From: Bacteroidales bacterium | Lineage (GTDB): Bacteria; Bacteroidota; Bacteroidia; Bacteroidales; UBA932 | DNA length: 59,249 nt | NCBI GenBank assembly: GCA_022777585.1 | Contig: JALFFZ010000032.1 | Span: 1 to 59,249 of the forward strand | Direction of reading: 5' to 3' | Part shown: positions 52,899-59,249 of the stretch, piece by piece | How positions within the stretch are numbered: position 1 is the stretch's first letter | Layout of the letters: every line of letters begins with the position of its first letter | Notes under the pieces: generated by a model | Databases searched by the model: none | What the model was told of the DNA's origin: nothing | The model's input: the letters and a program-made list of their open reading frames with translations, nothing else | Position numbers and translations under genes: made by a program

Positions 52899-54059
52899 TC
52901 AGGCATTCTGGTCGTCCCCGACTATGGCATTCTTGTCATATCTGTGGACGGCCACCTTGTTTGCAAGCACGTTGTAGCCGTTTTCGGCCAGACTCCTGAG
53001 CTCGTGCTCGCCGGCATAGATTTCCACCGGGGCGATGAAGCTTACCCTTTCCCTGATGGCGTCGGTGATGGATGTGCTGTATGCGATGCCTCCGGTCAGA
53101 AGGATGACGTCCACCTTGCCGCAGACAGTGGCTGCCGCCGAGGCAATGTATTTGGCAATGTTGAGGCAGAATGCGTTGAGGAATGTGCCGCAGTTCTTGT
53201 CTCCCGCTATTGCCCTCCTTTCGATTTCAGCCAGGTCATTGGTTCCGAAATATGCCACTGCGCCACCCTTGCCCAGGATTTTGCGCTTCACCTCTCCCTC
53301 CGTGTACTTTCCGCTGAAGCACATCTCGATCAGCGGGAATGCCGGGCAGGTGCCTGCTCTCTCCGGGGTGAAGGGACCATCCCCGCCAAGTCCGTTGTTG
53401 GTGTCGATGACCTTGCCGTTCCGGTGCAATGTGACTGTTATTCCGCCTCCGAGATGTGCCACGATGGCGGTGATGTCATTTTCCTCCTTGCCGTGGCTGC
53501 GGAGATACTGCTTGACGGTGGCCCTGGAGTTGAGGGCGTGGAAGAATGCCCTGTGAGGGAACTCCGGAATGCCTCCCAGCCTGCATTCAGGCAGCATTTC
53601 GTCCGCCATCGGAGGGTCTGCGATGTAAGCCCGGCAGAGTCCGAACGGGGATTCGGTTCCGGCCGCGCTCCTTGCTTCATTGACCTCCTCGGCTATGTCG
53701 TCTGCAATCACTGCGCTCAGATTGCATGCGTGAACTCCGTCCCTGCAGGTCAGGAGAACGTCCCTCATATCCCTGTTGACCTTATAGACTCCGGTAATGA
53801 CCGGGGCGAAAAGGCCGCCTCTGGCCATTACGATGTCGATGTCCGTGAGTGCGATTCCCTTGTCCCTGAGGAAGCCGATGATGGCATCCCTCCTCATCCT
53901 GTCCTGGTCCATTACATTCTCGTATCTGGACAGTTCCTCCATATTGTGGACGAGTTTCTCGTTGAAGATCTGTTTTCCGTCAATGAAATATCCCAGCTTT
54001 GTGCTGGTGCTCCCCGTGTCGATGGCCAGGAGCCTGCCTTTGGTGATTTCTTGTGTCAT
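52899..54059 (-). CDS. buk: Butyrate kinase
   Basis: A 386-residue acetokinase-family enzyme that converts butyryl phosphate and ADP to butyrate and ATP. The N-terminal phosphate loop is LLAIDTGSTSTKLGYF; later come GGGITVTLHRNGKVIDTNNG, the acetate/butyrate kinase loop, and VDVILLTGGIAYS, the adenosine motif. The start at 54059 fits the family; a longer frame to 54404 would run over the promoter and the divergent kinase gene and carries junk sequence. Branched-chain fatty acid kinases are similar, and ptb, the usual partner gene, is not in the window. A consensus -7 box lies upstream. Confidence 0.92.
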   Translation of the reverse strand: MTQEITKGRLLAIDTGSTSTKLGYFIDGKQIFNEKLVHNMEELSRYENVMDQDRMRRDAIIGFLRDKGIALTDIDIVMARGGLFAPVITGVYKVNRDMRDVLLTCRDGVHACNLSAVIADDIAEEVNEARSAAGTESPFGLCRAYIADPPMADEMLPECRLGGIPEFPHRAFFHALNSRATVKQYLRSHGKEENDITAIVAHLGGGITVTLHRNGKVIDTNNGLGGDGPFTPERAGTCPAFPLIEMCFSGKYTEGEVKRKILGKGGAVAYFGTNDLAEIERRAIAGDKNCGTFLNAFCLNIAKYIASAAATVCGKVDVILLTGGIAYSTSITDAIRERVSFIAPVEIYAGEHELRSLAENGYNVLANKVAVHRYDKNAIVGDDQNA

Positions 54060-54114
54060 CAGGTAAAGGTTTTTGTCTTTGTTTGAACGGCCGCCTTCTG
54101 CGACCGGTTCATAG

Positions 54115-54122
54115 CAAAGATA
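54115..54122 (-). promoter_or_regulatory. -7 box for buk
   Basis: On the minus strand the bases read TATCTTTG, a consensus -7 element, 55 bp upstream of the buk ATG. There is no clear -33 TTTG. Confidence 0.6.
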
Positions 54123-54180
54123 GCCTCTTCCGCGATATTGCGGAAACGAAGGTGGCGAACTGACCGCAAAATACGGCATT

Positions 54181-54220
54181 GCCGGATATTTGGGGTGATA
54201 TTGGCATATTTTGGGTGAAA
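54181..54220. repeat. Direct repeat with 20-bp period between buk and the deoxynucleoside kinase
   Basis: ATATTTGGGGTGA (54186-54198) is repeated as ATATTTTGGGTGA (54206-54218), exactly 20 bp later, in the divergent promoter region. It could be an operator serving one or both genes. Confidence 0.45.
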
Positions 54221-54233
54221 ATGGAGGTGGCTT

Positions 54234-54265
54234 TTTGCTCACAATGCGGAAAAATGCTATTTTTG
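54234..54265 (+). promoter_or_regulatory. Promoter of the deoxynucleoside kinase gene
   Basis: TTTG at 54234-54237, a 20-bp spacer and TATTTTTG at 54258-54265 match the Bacteroidota consensus, 32 bp before the ATG. Confidence 0.8.
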
Positions 54266-54297
54266 TGAAATATGTGAATAGTAAAACGTAACGCATC

Positions 54298-54924
54298 ATG
54301 CATATAGCAATAGCCGGAAACATAGGCAGCGGAAAGACCACCCTCACGAGGATGCTCGCTGCCAGGTACGGATGGACACCTAAATACGAGTCTGTCGATT
54401 TCAATCCATATCTCTCTGATTTCTATGACGATATGAGCAGATGGTCGTTCAATCTCCAGATTTATTTCCTGAACAAGCGTTTCAAGGACGTGGTGGAGAT
54501 TTCCAAGACCGACGATGTCATCATACAGGACAGGACCATCTACGAGGATGCGAGAATCTTCGCTCCGAACCTTCATGATATGGGTCTGATGAGCTCGAGG
54601 GATTTCGAGACATATTCCGACCTCTTCGACCTGATGATGTCCCTCGTGAAGATGCCTGACCTTCTCATTTACCTGAAGTCCTCCATCCCGAATCTCGTGT
54701 CGCAGATTCAGAAGCGTGGCCGCGAGTATGAGAAGACCATCAGGATTGACTATCTCACGGGCCTGAACAACAAGTATGAGAACTGGATCAAGGATTACAA
54801 GGGCCATCTCCTCATCATTGACGCCGACCGCTACAAGTTCGGCAACAAGGAGGAGGATTTCGAGGCCGTTACCAGCATGATAGATTCCGAGCTCTTCGGA
54901 CTTTTCCCTGGTGAATGTAAATGA
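54298..54924 (+). CDS. Deoxynucleoside kinase
   Basis: A 208-residue dNK-family salvage enzyme that phosphorylates deoxyadenosine, deoxyguanosine or related nucleosides. The P-loop is GNIGSGKTT (7-15). ESVDFNPYLSDFYDD holds the base-side Glu, and QDRTIYEDARIF is the DRS-type motif with Thr in place of Ser. LIYLKSSIPNLVSQIQKRGR contains the Arg-rich lid. Full length for the family. An acyl-CoA ligase gene starts 16 bp after it, probably in the same transcript. Confidence 0.92.
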   Translation: MHIAIAGNIGSGKTTLTRMLAARYGWTPKYESVDFNPYLSDFYDDMSRWSFNLQIYFLNKRFKDVVEISKTDDVIIQDRTIYEDARIFAPNLHDMGLMSSRDFETYSDLFDLMMSLVKMPDLLIYLKSSIPNLVSQIQKRGREYEKTIRIDYLTGLNNKYENWIKDYKGHLLIIDADRYKFGNKEEDFEAVTSMIDSELFGLFPGECK

Positions 54925-54940
54925 TTTAATTTTTGTGAAT

Positions 54941-56848
54941 ATGCCAGAAAGACTGACTATTATTGATTTCGTGGAGAAATATACCAGAGAGTATGCCTCC
55001 CACGTATTCCTCCGCGAGAAACCGGCGGATCATTGGACTGAGACGACATTCGAGCAGACGAGGCTTGAGGCCTACCGTGTCGCTGCCGGACTCATGTCTC
55101 TCGGTATAAACAAGGGCGACAGGATTTCCCTGCTTTCCGAGGGCCGCAACCTATGGGTAATCGGAGAACTCGGTATTCTCTATGCCGGAGCGGTCAACGT
55201 TCCGCTTTCCATCAAGCTGGAGGAGGGGAGTGACCTCGTCTTCCGTATCCGTCATTCGGATTCCCGTTTCGTGATGGTTTCCAGCTCCCAGCTCCCGAAA
55301 ATCAGGAGGATTGTGAGTGAACTTCCTGCATTGGAGAAAATAATTGTCTTCGACGAGATTGAGGACCGCAGGGACAATGAAATCACAATGTCGGAGGTGC
55401 TTGCGCTCGGCGATGCCTTCCTGAAGGAACATCCGGGTGAGCTCGAGGCCCGCTACAAATCCATCGGACCGGATGACTATGCCAATATCAGCTACACCTC
55501 GGGAACCACTGCCGACCCTAAGGGTATTCTCCTGACTCACAGGAACTATACTGCCAATGTGGAGCAGGCTCATTCCGTAGTCGGCATTCCTCTGGATGCC
55601 GTGATGCTCATTATCCTGCCTCTGGACCATTGCTTCGCGCATGTGGCAGGTTTCTACACTATGATGTCTTATGGCGGAAGTATCGCCACGGTTCCTGTAG
55701 GAAAGACTCCGATGGCATCGCTGAAGAATATTCCTATGGCTATCAAGGAAGTACGTCCTCATGTGATGCTTTCCGTACCTGCTCTCGCACGTAACTTCAA
55801 GAAAAATATCGAGTCCGGCATCAAGGCCAAGGGACCTAAGGTGGAGAAACTCTATAACTTCGCATTGAACCTGGCGATTTCCTACAACAAGGAATATTAC
55901 AACAGGGGCGGATTCTTCCAGCTTTGGAAAAAACCTCTCATGGCGCTGTTCGACAAGATTATCTTCAAGAACGTACGTCAGGGACTTGGCGGCAGGATGC
56001 AGTTCTTCGTAGGAGGCGGTGCGCTTCTTGACATTGAACTGCAGAGATATTATTGCGCCATCGGCATTCCGATGTTCCAGGGCTACGGCCTTTCCGAGGC
56101 GACACCGATCATTTCTGCCAACTCATTCGATGCCTGCATCTTCGGTTCGTCCGGTCGTGTGGTGACACCGATGGAAATCAAGATTTGCGACGGCGACGGC
56201 AAGTCACTCGGATATGGCGAGAAAGGAGAAATCGTCATCAAGGGCGAGAATGTTATGGCAGGTTATTGGAAGAACCCTACGGCTACCGCTGAAACAGTCG
56301 TTGACGGATGGCTTCATACCGGCGATATGGGTTATATGAGAGACAAGACCTTCCTCTATGTGGTAGGCCGTTTCAAGTCATTGCTCATTTCTGCTGACGG
56401 CGAGAAATACAGTCCGGAAGGATTCGAGGATTCGCTTACAGACAGCTCGAAGTTCATCGACCAGGTGGTGCTCCATAACAATCAGGACCCGTATACGACG
56501 GTCATCATCGTTCCTAACAAGGAAGCGCTGAAAGAGTACGTGAAGGCCGGCAATCCTGATATCGACATCAATTCCCGTGAAGCTAAAGAGCTGATGCTGA
56601 AGAAGATTCAGGAAGAGGTGAATTCATATAGAAAAGGCGGTTCACGTGCCGGCATGTTCCCGGAGAGATGGCTTCCTGCTGCGATCATCGTAGCTGACGA
56701 GCCGTTTACCGAGCAGAACCACATGGTGAACAGCACGATGAAGATTGTCCGTGGTAAAGTGGAGAAGCACTATGCCGACCGCATTGAATATGCGCTTACG
56801 GCAGAAGGCAAGAACCTCTTGAACGAGAAAAACATTGCATCGCTGTAA
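54941..56848 (+). CDS. Long-chain acyl-CoA synthetase (AMP-binding)
   Basis: A 635-residue adenylating enzyme that activates fatty acids with ATP and CoA. Motifs in order: YTSGTTADPKGILLTHRNY (P-loop), GYGLSEATPI (adenine site), GWLHTGDMGY (A8-type region), VGRFKSLLISADGEKYSP (hinge), and a C-terminal Lys in NSTMKIVRGKVEKHY. The ATG at 54941 is preferred to a GTG at 54911 that overlaps the kinase gene. It fits ACSL-like FadD15-type synthetases of Bacteroidota. It lies two genes from fabG, but transcription is interrupted by a minus-strand tRNA. Confidence 0.93.
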   Translation: MPERLTIIDFVEKYTREYASHVFLREKPADHWTETTFEQTRLEAYRVAAGLMSLGINKGDRISLLSEGRNLWVIGELGILYAGAVNVPLSIKLEEGSDLVFRIRHSDSRFVMVSSSQLPKIRRIVSELPALEKIIVFDEIEDRRDNEITMSEVLALGDAFLKEHPGELEARYKSIGPDDYANISYTSGTTADPKGILLTHRNYTANVEQAHSVVGIPLDAVMLIILPLDHCFAHVAGFYTMMSYGGSIATVPVGKTPMASLKNIPMAIKEVRPHVMLSVPALARNFKKNIESGIKAKGPKVEKLYNFALNLAISYNKEYYNRGGFFQLWKKPLMALFDKIIFKNVRQGLGGRMQFFVGGGALLDIELQRYYCAIGIPMFQGYGLSEATPIISANSFDACIFGSSGRVVTPMEIKICDGDGKSLGYGEKGEIVIKGENVMAGYWKNPTATAETVVDGWLHTGDMGYMRDKTFLYVVGRFKSLLISADGEKYSPEGFEDSLTDSSKFIDQVVLHNNQDPYTTVIIVPNKEALKEYVKAGNPDIDINSREAKELMLKKIQEEVNSYRKGGSRAGMFPERWLPAAIIVADEPFTEQNHMVNSTMKIVRGKVEKHYADRIEYALTAEGKNLLNEKNIASL

Positions 56849-56868
56849 GCGGTACATTGTTTTCCTTG

Positions 56869-56954
56869 TGCTTCGGACGGGACTTGAACCCGTACAGGCA
56901 TTGCTGCCCAAGGGATTTTAAGTCCCTCGTGTCTACCAATTCCACCACCAAAGC
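56869..56954 (-). tRNA. tRNA-Leu (TAA)
   Basis: A complete class II tRNA on the minus strand, 86 nt. The acceptor stem is GCTTTGG with CCGAAGC. The anticodon stem is AGGGA/TCCCT with loop CTTAAAA, giving anticodon TAA. A long variable arm (GGGCAGCAATGCC) follows, and the T-arm is GGGTTCAAGTCCC. The discriminator is A; CCA is not encoded. Confidence 0.97.
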
Positions 56955-56966
56955 GAATTGGGAATG

Positions 56967-56974
56967 CAAAGTTA
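56967..56974 (-). promoter_or_regulatory. -7 box for tRNA-Leu
   Basis: On the minus strand the bases read TAACTTTG, matching TAnnTTTG, 12 bp before the tRNA 5' end. No good -33 is seen. Confidence 0.6.
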
Positions 56975-57002
56975 GAAAAATTTGTTTAAATATAAAATCA
57001 AT

Positions 57003-57749
57003 ATGGGACTACTAGATGGAAAAGTCGCTCTTGTAACAGGAGCTGCAAGAGGAATCGGCAAGGCGATTGCCCTTAAATTCGCTTCAGAAGGTGCAGACGT
57101 GGCTTTCACTGATCTCGTTATCAATGAGGCTGCAGAAGAGACCGTAAAGGAAATCGAAGCTTTCGGCCACAAGGTGAAGGCTTATGCTTCCAATGCTGCT
57201 GATTTCGCTCAGACTCAGGAGGTTGTGGACCAGATTATGGCTGACTTCGGTCATATCGATATTCTCGTGAACAATGCAGGTATCACCAAGGACGGTCTTA
57301 TGCTCAGGATGAGCGAGGCACAGTGGGATGCCGTCATCAATGTCAACCTCAAATCTGCATTCAATTTCATTCACGCATTGACCCCTATCATGGCACGCCA
57401 GAGAGGCGGAAGCATCATCAACATGTCTTCTGTAGTAGGCGTTTCCGGCAATGCCGGCCAGTGCAACTACTCCGCTTCCAAGGCCGGTCTTATCGGTCTT
57501 GCCAAGTCTATTGCCAAGGAAATGGGCCCTCGTGGCATCCGTGCGAACTGCATTGCCCCTGGCTTCATCATTTCCGATATGACCAAGGCTCTTTCAGAGG
57601 AAGTGCGTGAGCAGTGGATGAAGACGATTCCGCTCCGTCGCGGCGGTACACCGGAGGATGTTGCCAATGTCGCCCTCTTCCTCGCCAGTGACCTCTCCTC
57701 TTATGTCAGCGGACAGGTTATCCACGTTTGCGGTGCAATGAATTGCTAA
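57003..57749 (+). CDS. fabG: 3-oxoacyl-ACP reductase FabG
   Basis: A 248-residue short-chain dehydrogenase/reductase that reduces 3-oxoacyl-ACP with NADPH in fatty-acid elongation. It has the cofactor loop TGAARGIG (12-19), NNAG at about 90-93, the catalytic Ser in IINMSSVVGV, Tyr156 and Lys160 in NYSASKAG, and IAPGFIISDMT. It ends SGQVIHVCGAMNC, where most FabG end with VDGGM. The ATG at 57003 gives the family N-terminus; a TTG seven codons earlier is unlikely. It stands alone with its own terminator. Confidence 0.95.
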   Translation: MGLLDGKVALVTGAARGIGKAIALKFASEGADVAFTDLVINEAAEETVKEIEAFGHKVKAYASNAADFAQTQEVVDQIMADFGHIDILVNNAGITKDGLMLRMSEAQWDAVINVNLKSAFNFIHALTPIMARQRGGSIINMSSVVGVSGNAGQCNYSASKAGLIGLAKSIAKEMGPRGIRANCIAPGFIISDMTKALSEEVREQWMKTIPLRRGGTPEDVANVALFLASDLSSYVSGQVIHVCGAMNC

Positions 57750-57773
57750 TCTTTGAAATACAAATAATTTCAG

Positions 57774-57804
57774 AAGGTCAGCCGTTTGCGGCTGGCCTTT
57801 TTTG
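57774..57804 (+). terminator. Rho-independent terminator after fabG
   Basis: AAGGTCAGCCG (57774-57784), loop TTTG, CGGCTGGCCTT (57789-57799) with one G-T pair, followed by more T. It lies between convergent fabG and rodA and could serve both. Confidence 0.9.
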
Positions 57805-57808
57805 CTCC

Positions 57809-59249
57809 CTAGAAATACTTCTTCTCCCTGTGGTCCAGGGCGATGAAGATGGAAAGCATGATGGTGAATGCCCAGAGGGATGAGCCGCCGTAACTCATGA
57901 ACGGAAGCGGGATTCCGATGACAGGCATTATGCCGATTGTCATGCCCACATTGATGAAAAGATGCATGAACAGGCAGCCTGCCAGACAATAGCCGTAAAT
58001 CCTGGTGAAACTCTCCCTGCTGTGCTCGGCGTCTTTTATAATTTGCATAATCAGAAGCACATACAGCATTATTACAATAAGGCAGCCTATGAAACCCCAC
58101 TCCTCTCCCACGGTGCAGAAGATGAAATCGGTGCTCTGCTCAGGGACGAATCCGTACGTCGTCTGAGTGCCGTTCATATAACCCTTTCCGGCAAAACCTC
58201 CCGAACCGATGGCTATCATTGACTGGTTCACATTGTACCCGACACCCGCAGGGTCCTCCTTCATTCCGAGGAGCACCTCGATGCGCTTGCGCTGGTGGTC
58301 CTGCAGCACTTTGTTGAACACCACGTCAGCCGACAGCACCAGCCCCACACCGCAGAGGAAAGTCAATACTGATACCAATGAAAACACTCTGTTCTTGCTG
58401 CTCATGGCATGCCAGATTATCAGCGGCAATGCGATTCCGGAAACGCCCAGAAGAATCATGAACGGCGTGATGTTCATCAGGAACGGCCACTCTTCACCCT
58501 TGAGTTCCTGCAGCATTGTCCAGAAATGCGGAAGGAAGGCCAGCGCCGTTATGCCCACCGCGTAAATCAGCAGCCATTGCCATATCTTCCTGGAAATCAA
58601 AGCGCTGCAGAACGAAATTATGCCTATGAGAACCAAAACTGCGGTATACGGCGATGCCACCAAGGTCAGGATGAATATCAGGATTGCCAATGCTATCATT
58701 GCCAGCAGCCATCCGGAAAGCCCCTCTCGGTAAAGCATGAAAATGAAGCCGACGTAGACCAGGGCCGACCCTGTTTCCTTCTCCGCCAGGATGATGACCA
58801 TCGGGAGAATGATGATGAAAGCGACGGTGAGAAAATCCTTGAACCTTGTCAGTCTGAACGTTGCACGGCTCATTACGAATGCCAGCAGCAGGGAAGTGGT
58901 GATTTTCGACACCTCGGCCGGCTGGAACCGCACAGGGCCGAAAGCGAACCATGACCGGGAGCCCTTGACTTCCACACCCAGGAAAATTACCGCGACCAAA
59001 AGTCCTATCACCATCACGTAGAAAAGTGCTGCGCCTCCTTCCCACAGGTTGGAATTGACCAGAAATATGATTGTCGCGCCCAGTCCGAAAGCCGTAAGCA
59101 TCCAGATGAACTGCTTGCCGCTGTTGGCGCTGAAATCGAAAATGCCCTCGACATCGGCACCATGGACTGAAGCGTAAATGTTCGCCCAGCCGATGAATAC
59201 CAGAAACAGATAAAGGATTATCAGTTTCCAGTCGTATGATTCGCCAATG
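57809..59249 (-). CDS. rodA: Rod-shape peptidoglycan glycosyltransferase RodA (5' end outside window)
   Basis: The C-terminal ~480 residues of a SEDS-family glycan polymerase that builds the lateral wall with a class B PBP. The frame stays open to the window edge, where GESYDWKLIILYLF marks the typical N-terminus, so only a few codons are probably missing. RodA features are GSRSWFAFGPVRFQPAEVSK, with the conserved Arg and Glu region; a lipid II site segment, EKETGSALVY, with the conserved catalytic Asp replaced by a Glu context that should be checked by alignment; GIPLPFMSYGGSSLWAF; and FVPEQSTDFIFCTVGEEWG. A long loop near residue 250-330 is normal for Bacteroidota. The usual partners mreB, mreC and mrdA would lie upstream, outside. 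Confidence 0.93.
   Translation of the reverse strand, partial: IGESYDWKLIILYLFLVFIGWANIYASVHGADVEGIFDFSANSGKQFIWMLTAFGLGATIIFLVNSNLWEGGAALFYVMVIGLLVAVIFLGVEVKGSRSWFAFGPVRFQPAEVSKITTSLLLAFVMSRATFRLTRFKDFLTVAFIIILPMVIILAEKETGSALVYVGFIFMLYREGLSGWLLAMIALAILIFILTLVASPYTAVLVLIGIISFCSALISRKIWQWLLIYAVGITALAFLPHFWTMLQELKGEEWPFLMNITPFMILLGVSGIALPLIIWHAMSSKNRVFSLVSVLTFLCGVGLVLSADVVFNKVLQDHQRKRIEVLLGMKEDPAGVGYNVNQSMIAIGSGGFAGKGYMNGTQTTYGFVPEQSTDFIFCTVGEEWGFIGCLIVIMLYVLLIMQIIKDAEHSRESFTRIYGYCLAGCLFMHLFINVGMTIGIMPVIGIPLPFMSYGGSSLWAFTIMLSIFIALDHREKKYF

Noticed and set aside
52944..54086. 380-codon open frame on the plus strand
   Set aside because: Antisense shadow of butyrate kinase.
54060..54404. N-terminal extension of butyrate kinase by 115 codons
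   Set aside because: It would run over the -7 box of buk and the promoter and start of the divergent kinase gene; the family starts at MTQEITKG-type N-termini near 54059.
54911..54940. GTG start of the acyl-CoA ligase
   Set aside because: It overlaps the kinase gene and adds ten residues not typical for the family; ATG 54941 is adequate.

Overview
The window is from a member of the Bacteroidales (Bacteroidota), most likely a gut or host-associated one. The evidence is a SusC/SusD pair, several lipoproteins with Bacteroidota-type signals, GH92, GH76, GH38 and GH33 enzymes, BACON, DUF3823 and Omp28 families, and repeated -7 boxes of the Bacteroidota type (TAnnTTTG, sometimes with TTTG 19-20 bases upstream). 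The coding DNA is fairly GC-rich for the order and looks uniform. The species cannot be named from this sequence alone.

Layout. 1-4.8 kb: the 3' part of an Oar-like TonB-dependent receptor and a BACON/OB-fold lipoprotein, closed by a perfect GC-rich terminator. 4.9-11 kb: a DUF4143 ATPase, a lipocalin-like lipoprotein (minus strand), tRNA-Ala(GGC) almost fused to rsgA, a MATE exporter and an organophosphate-type MFS transporter. 11-33.4 kb: a polysaccharide utilisation locus (PUL) for alpha-mannose-rich glycans. It has a membrane-spanning regulator (lectin-like/Kelch sensor, one TM helix, SARP-type winged helix plus BTAD) transcribed divergently from GxGYxYP protein, surface lipoprotein, GH76, SusC, SusD and DUF3823. 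After a terminator and a new promoter come an unrecognised glycosidase-like lipoprotein, a GtaA-like protein and GH92, with a convergent GH33 sialidase. 33.6-41.7 kb: nhaA, a stand-alone DsbD-alpha-like domain, a TlpA-like protein, an 880-residue orphan lipoprotein, an outer-membrane barrel and an Omp28-like CxxC lipoprotein, which together look like envelope and thiol-redox functions. 41.75-43.79 kb: a 2-kb gene-free nest of repeats, mainly a 103-bp tandem array of hairpin modules. 43.8-47 kb: a GH38 alpha-mannosidase. 47.1-52.9 kb: a five-gene MacAB/TolC-type efflux operon with a palindromic operator at its presumed start point. 52.9-59.2 kb: butyrate kinase, a deoxynucleoside kinase, an acyl-CoA ligase, tRNA-Leu(TAA), fabG, and rodA running off the end.

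How it fits together. The PUL would bind mannan or high-mannose/complex N-glycans at the surface (15.6-kb lipoprotein, SusD), cut the backbone (GH76), import oligomers through SusC, and trim them in the periplasm (GH92, and GH38 further away). The sialidase hints at host N-glycans. There is no hybrid two-component system, SusR or ECF sigma/anti-sigma pair here. The Kelch-SARP membrane protein is the obvious candidate regulator, and the intergenic region between it and the PUL has two TTTAACC heptamers exactly 11 bp apart, the spacing typical of SARP sites. This regulator with its site, the unrecognised glycosidase-like protein and the hairpin-repeat array are the most interesting parts of the window.
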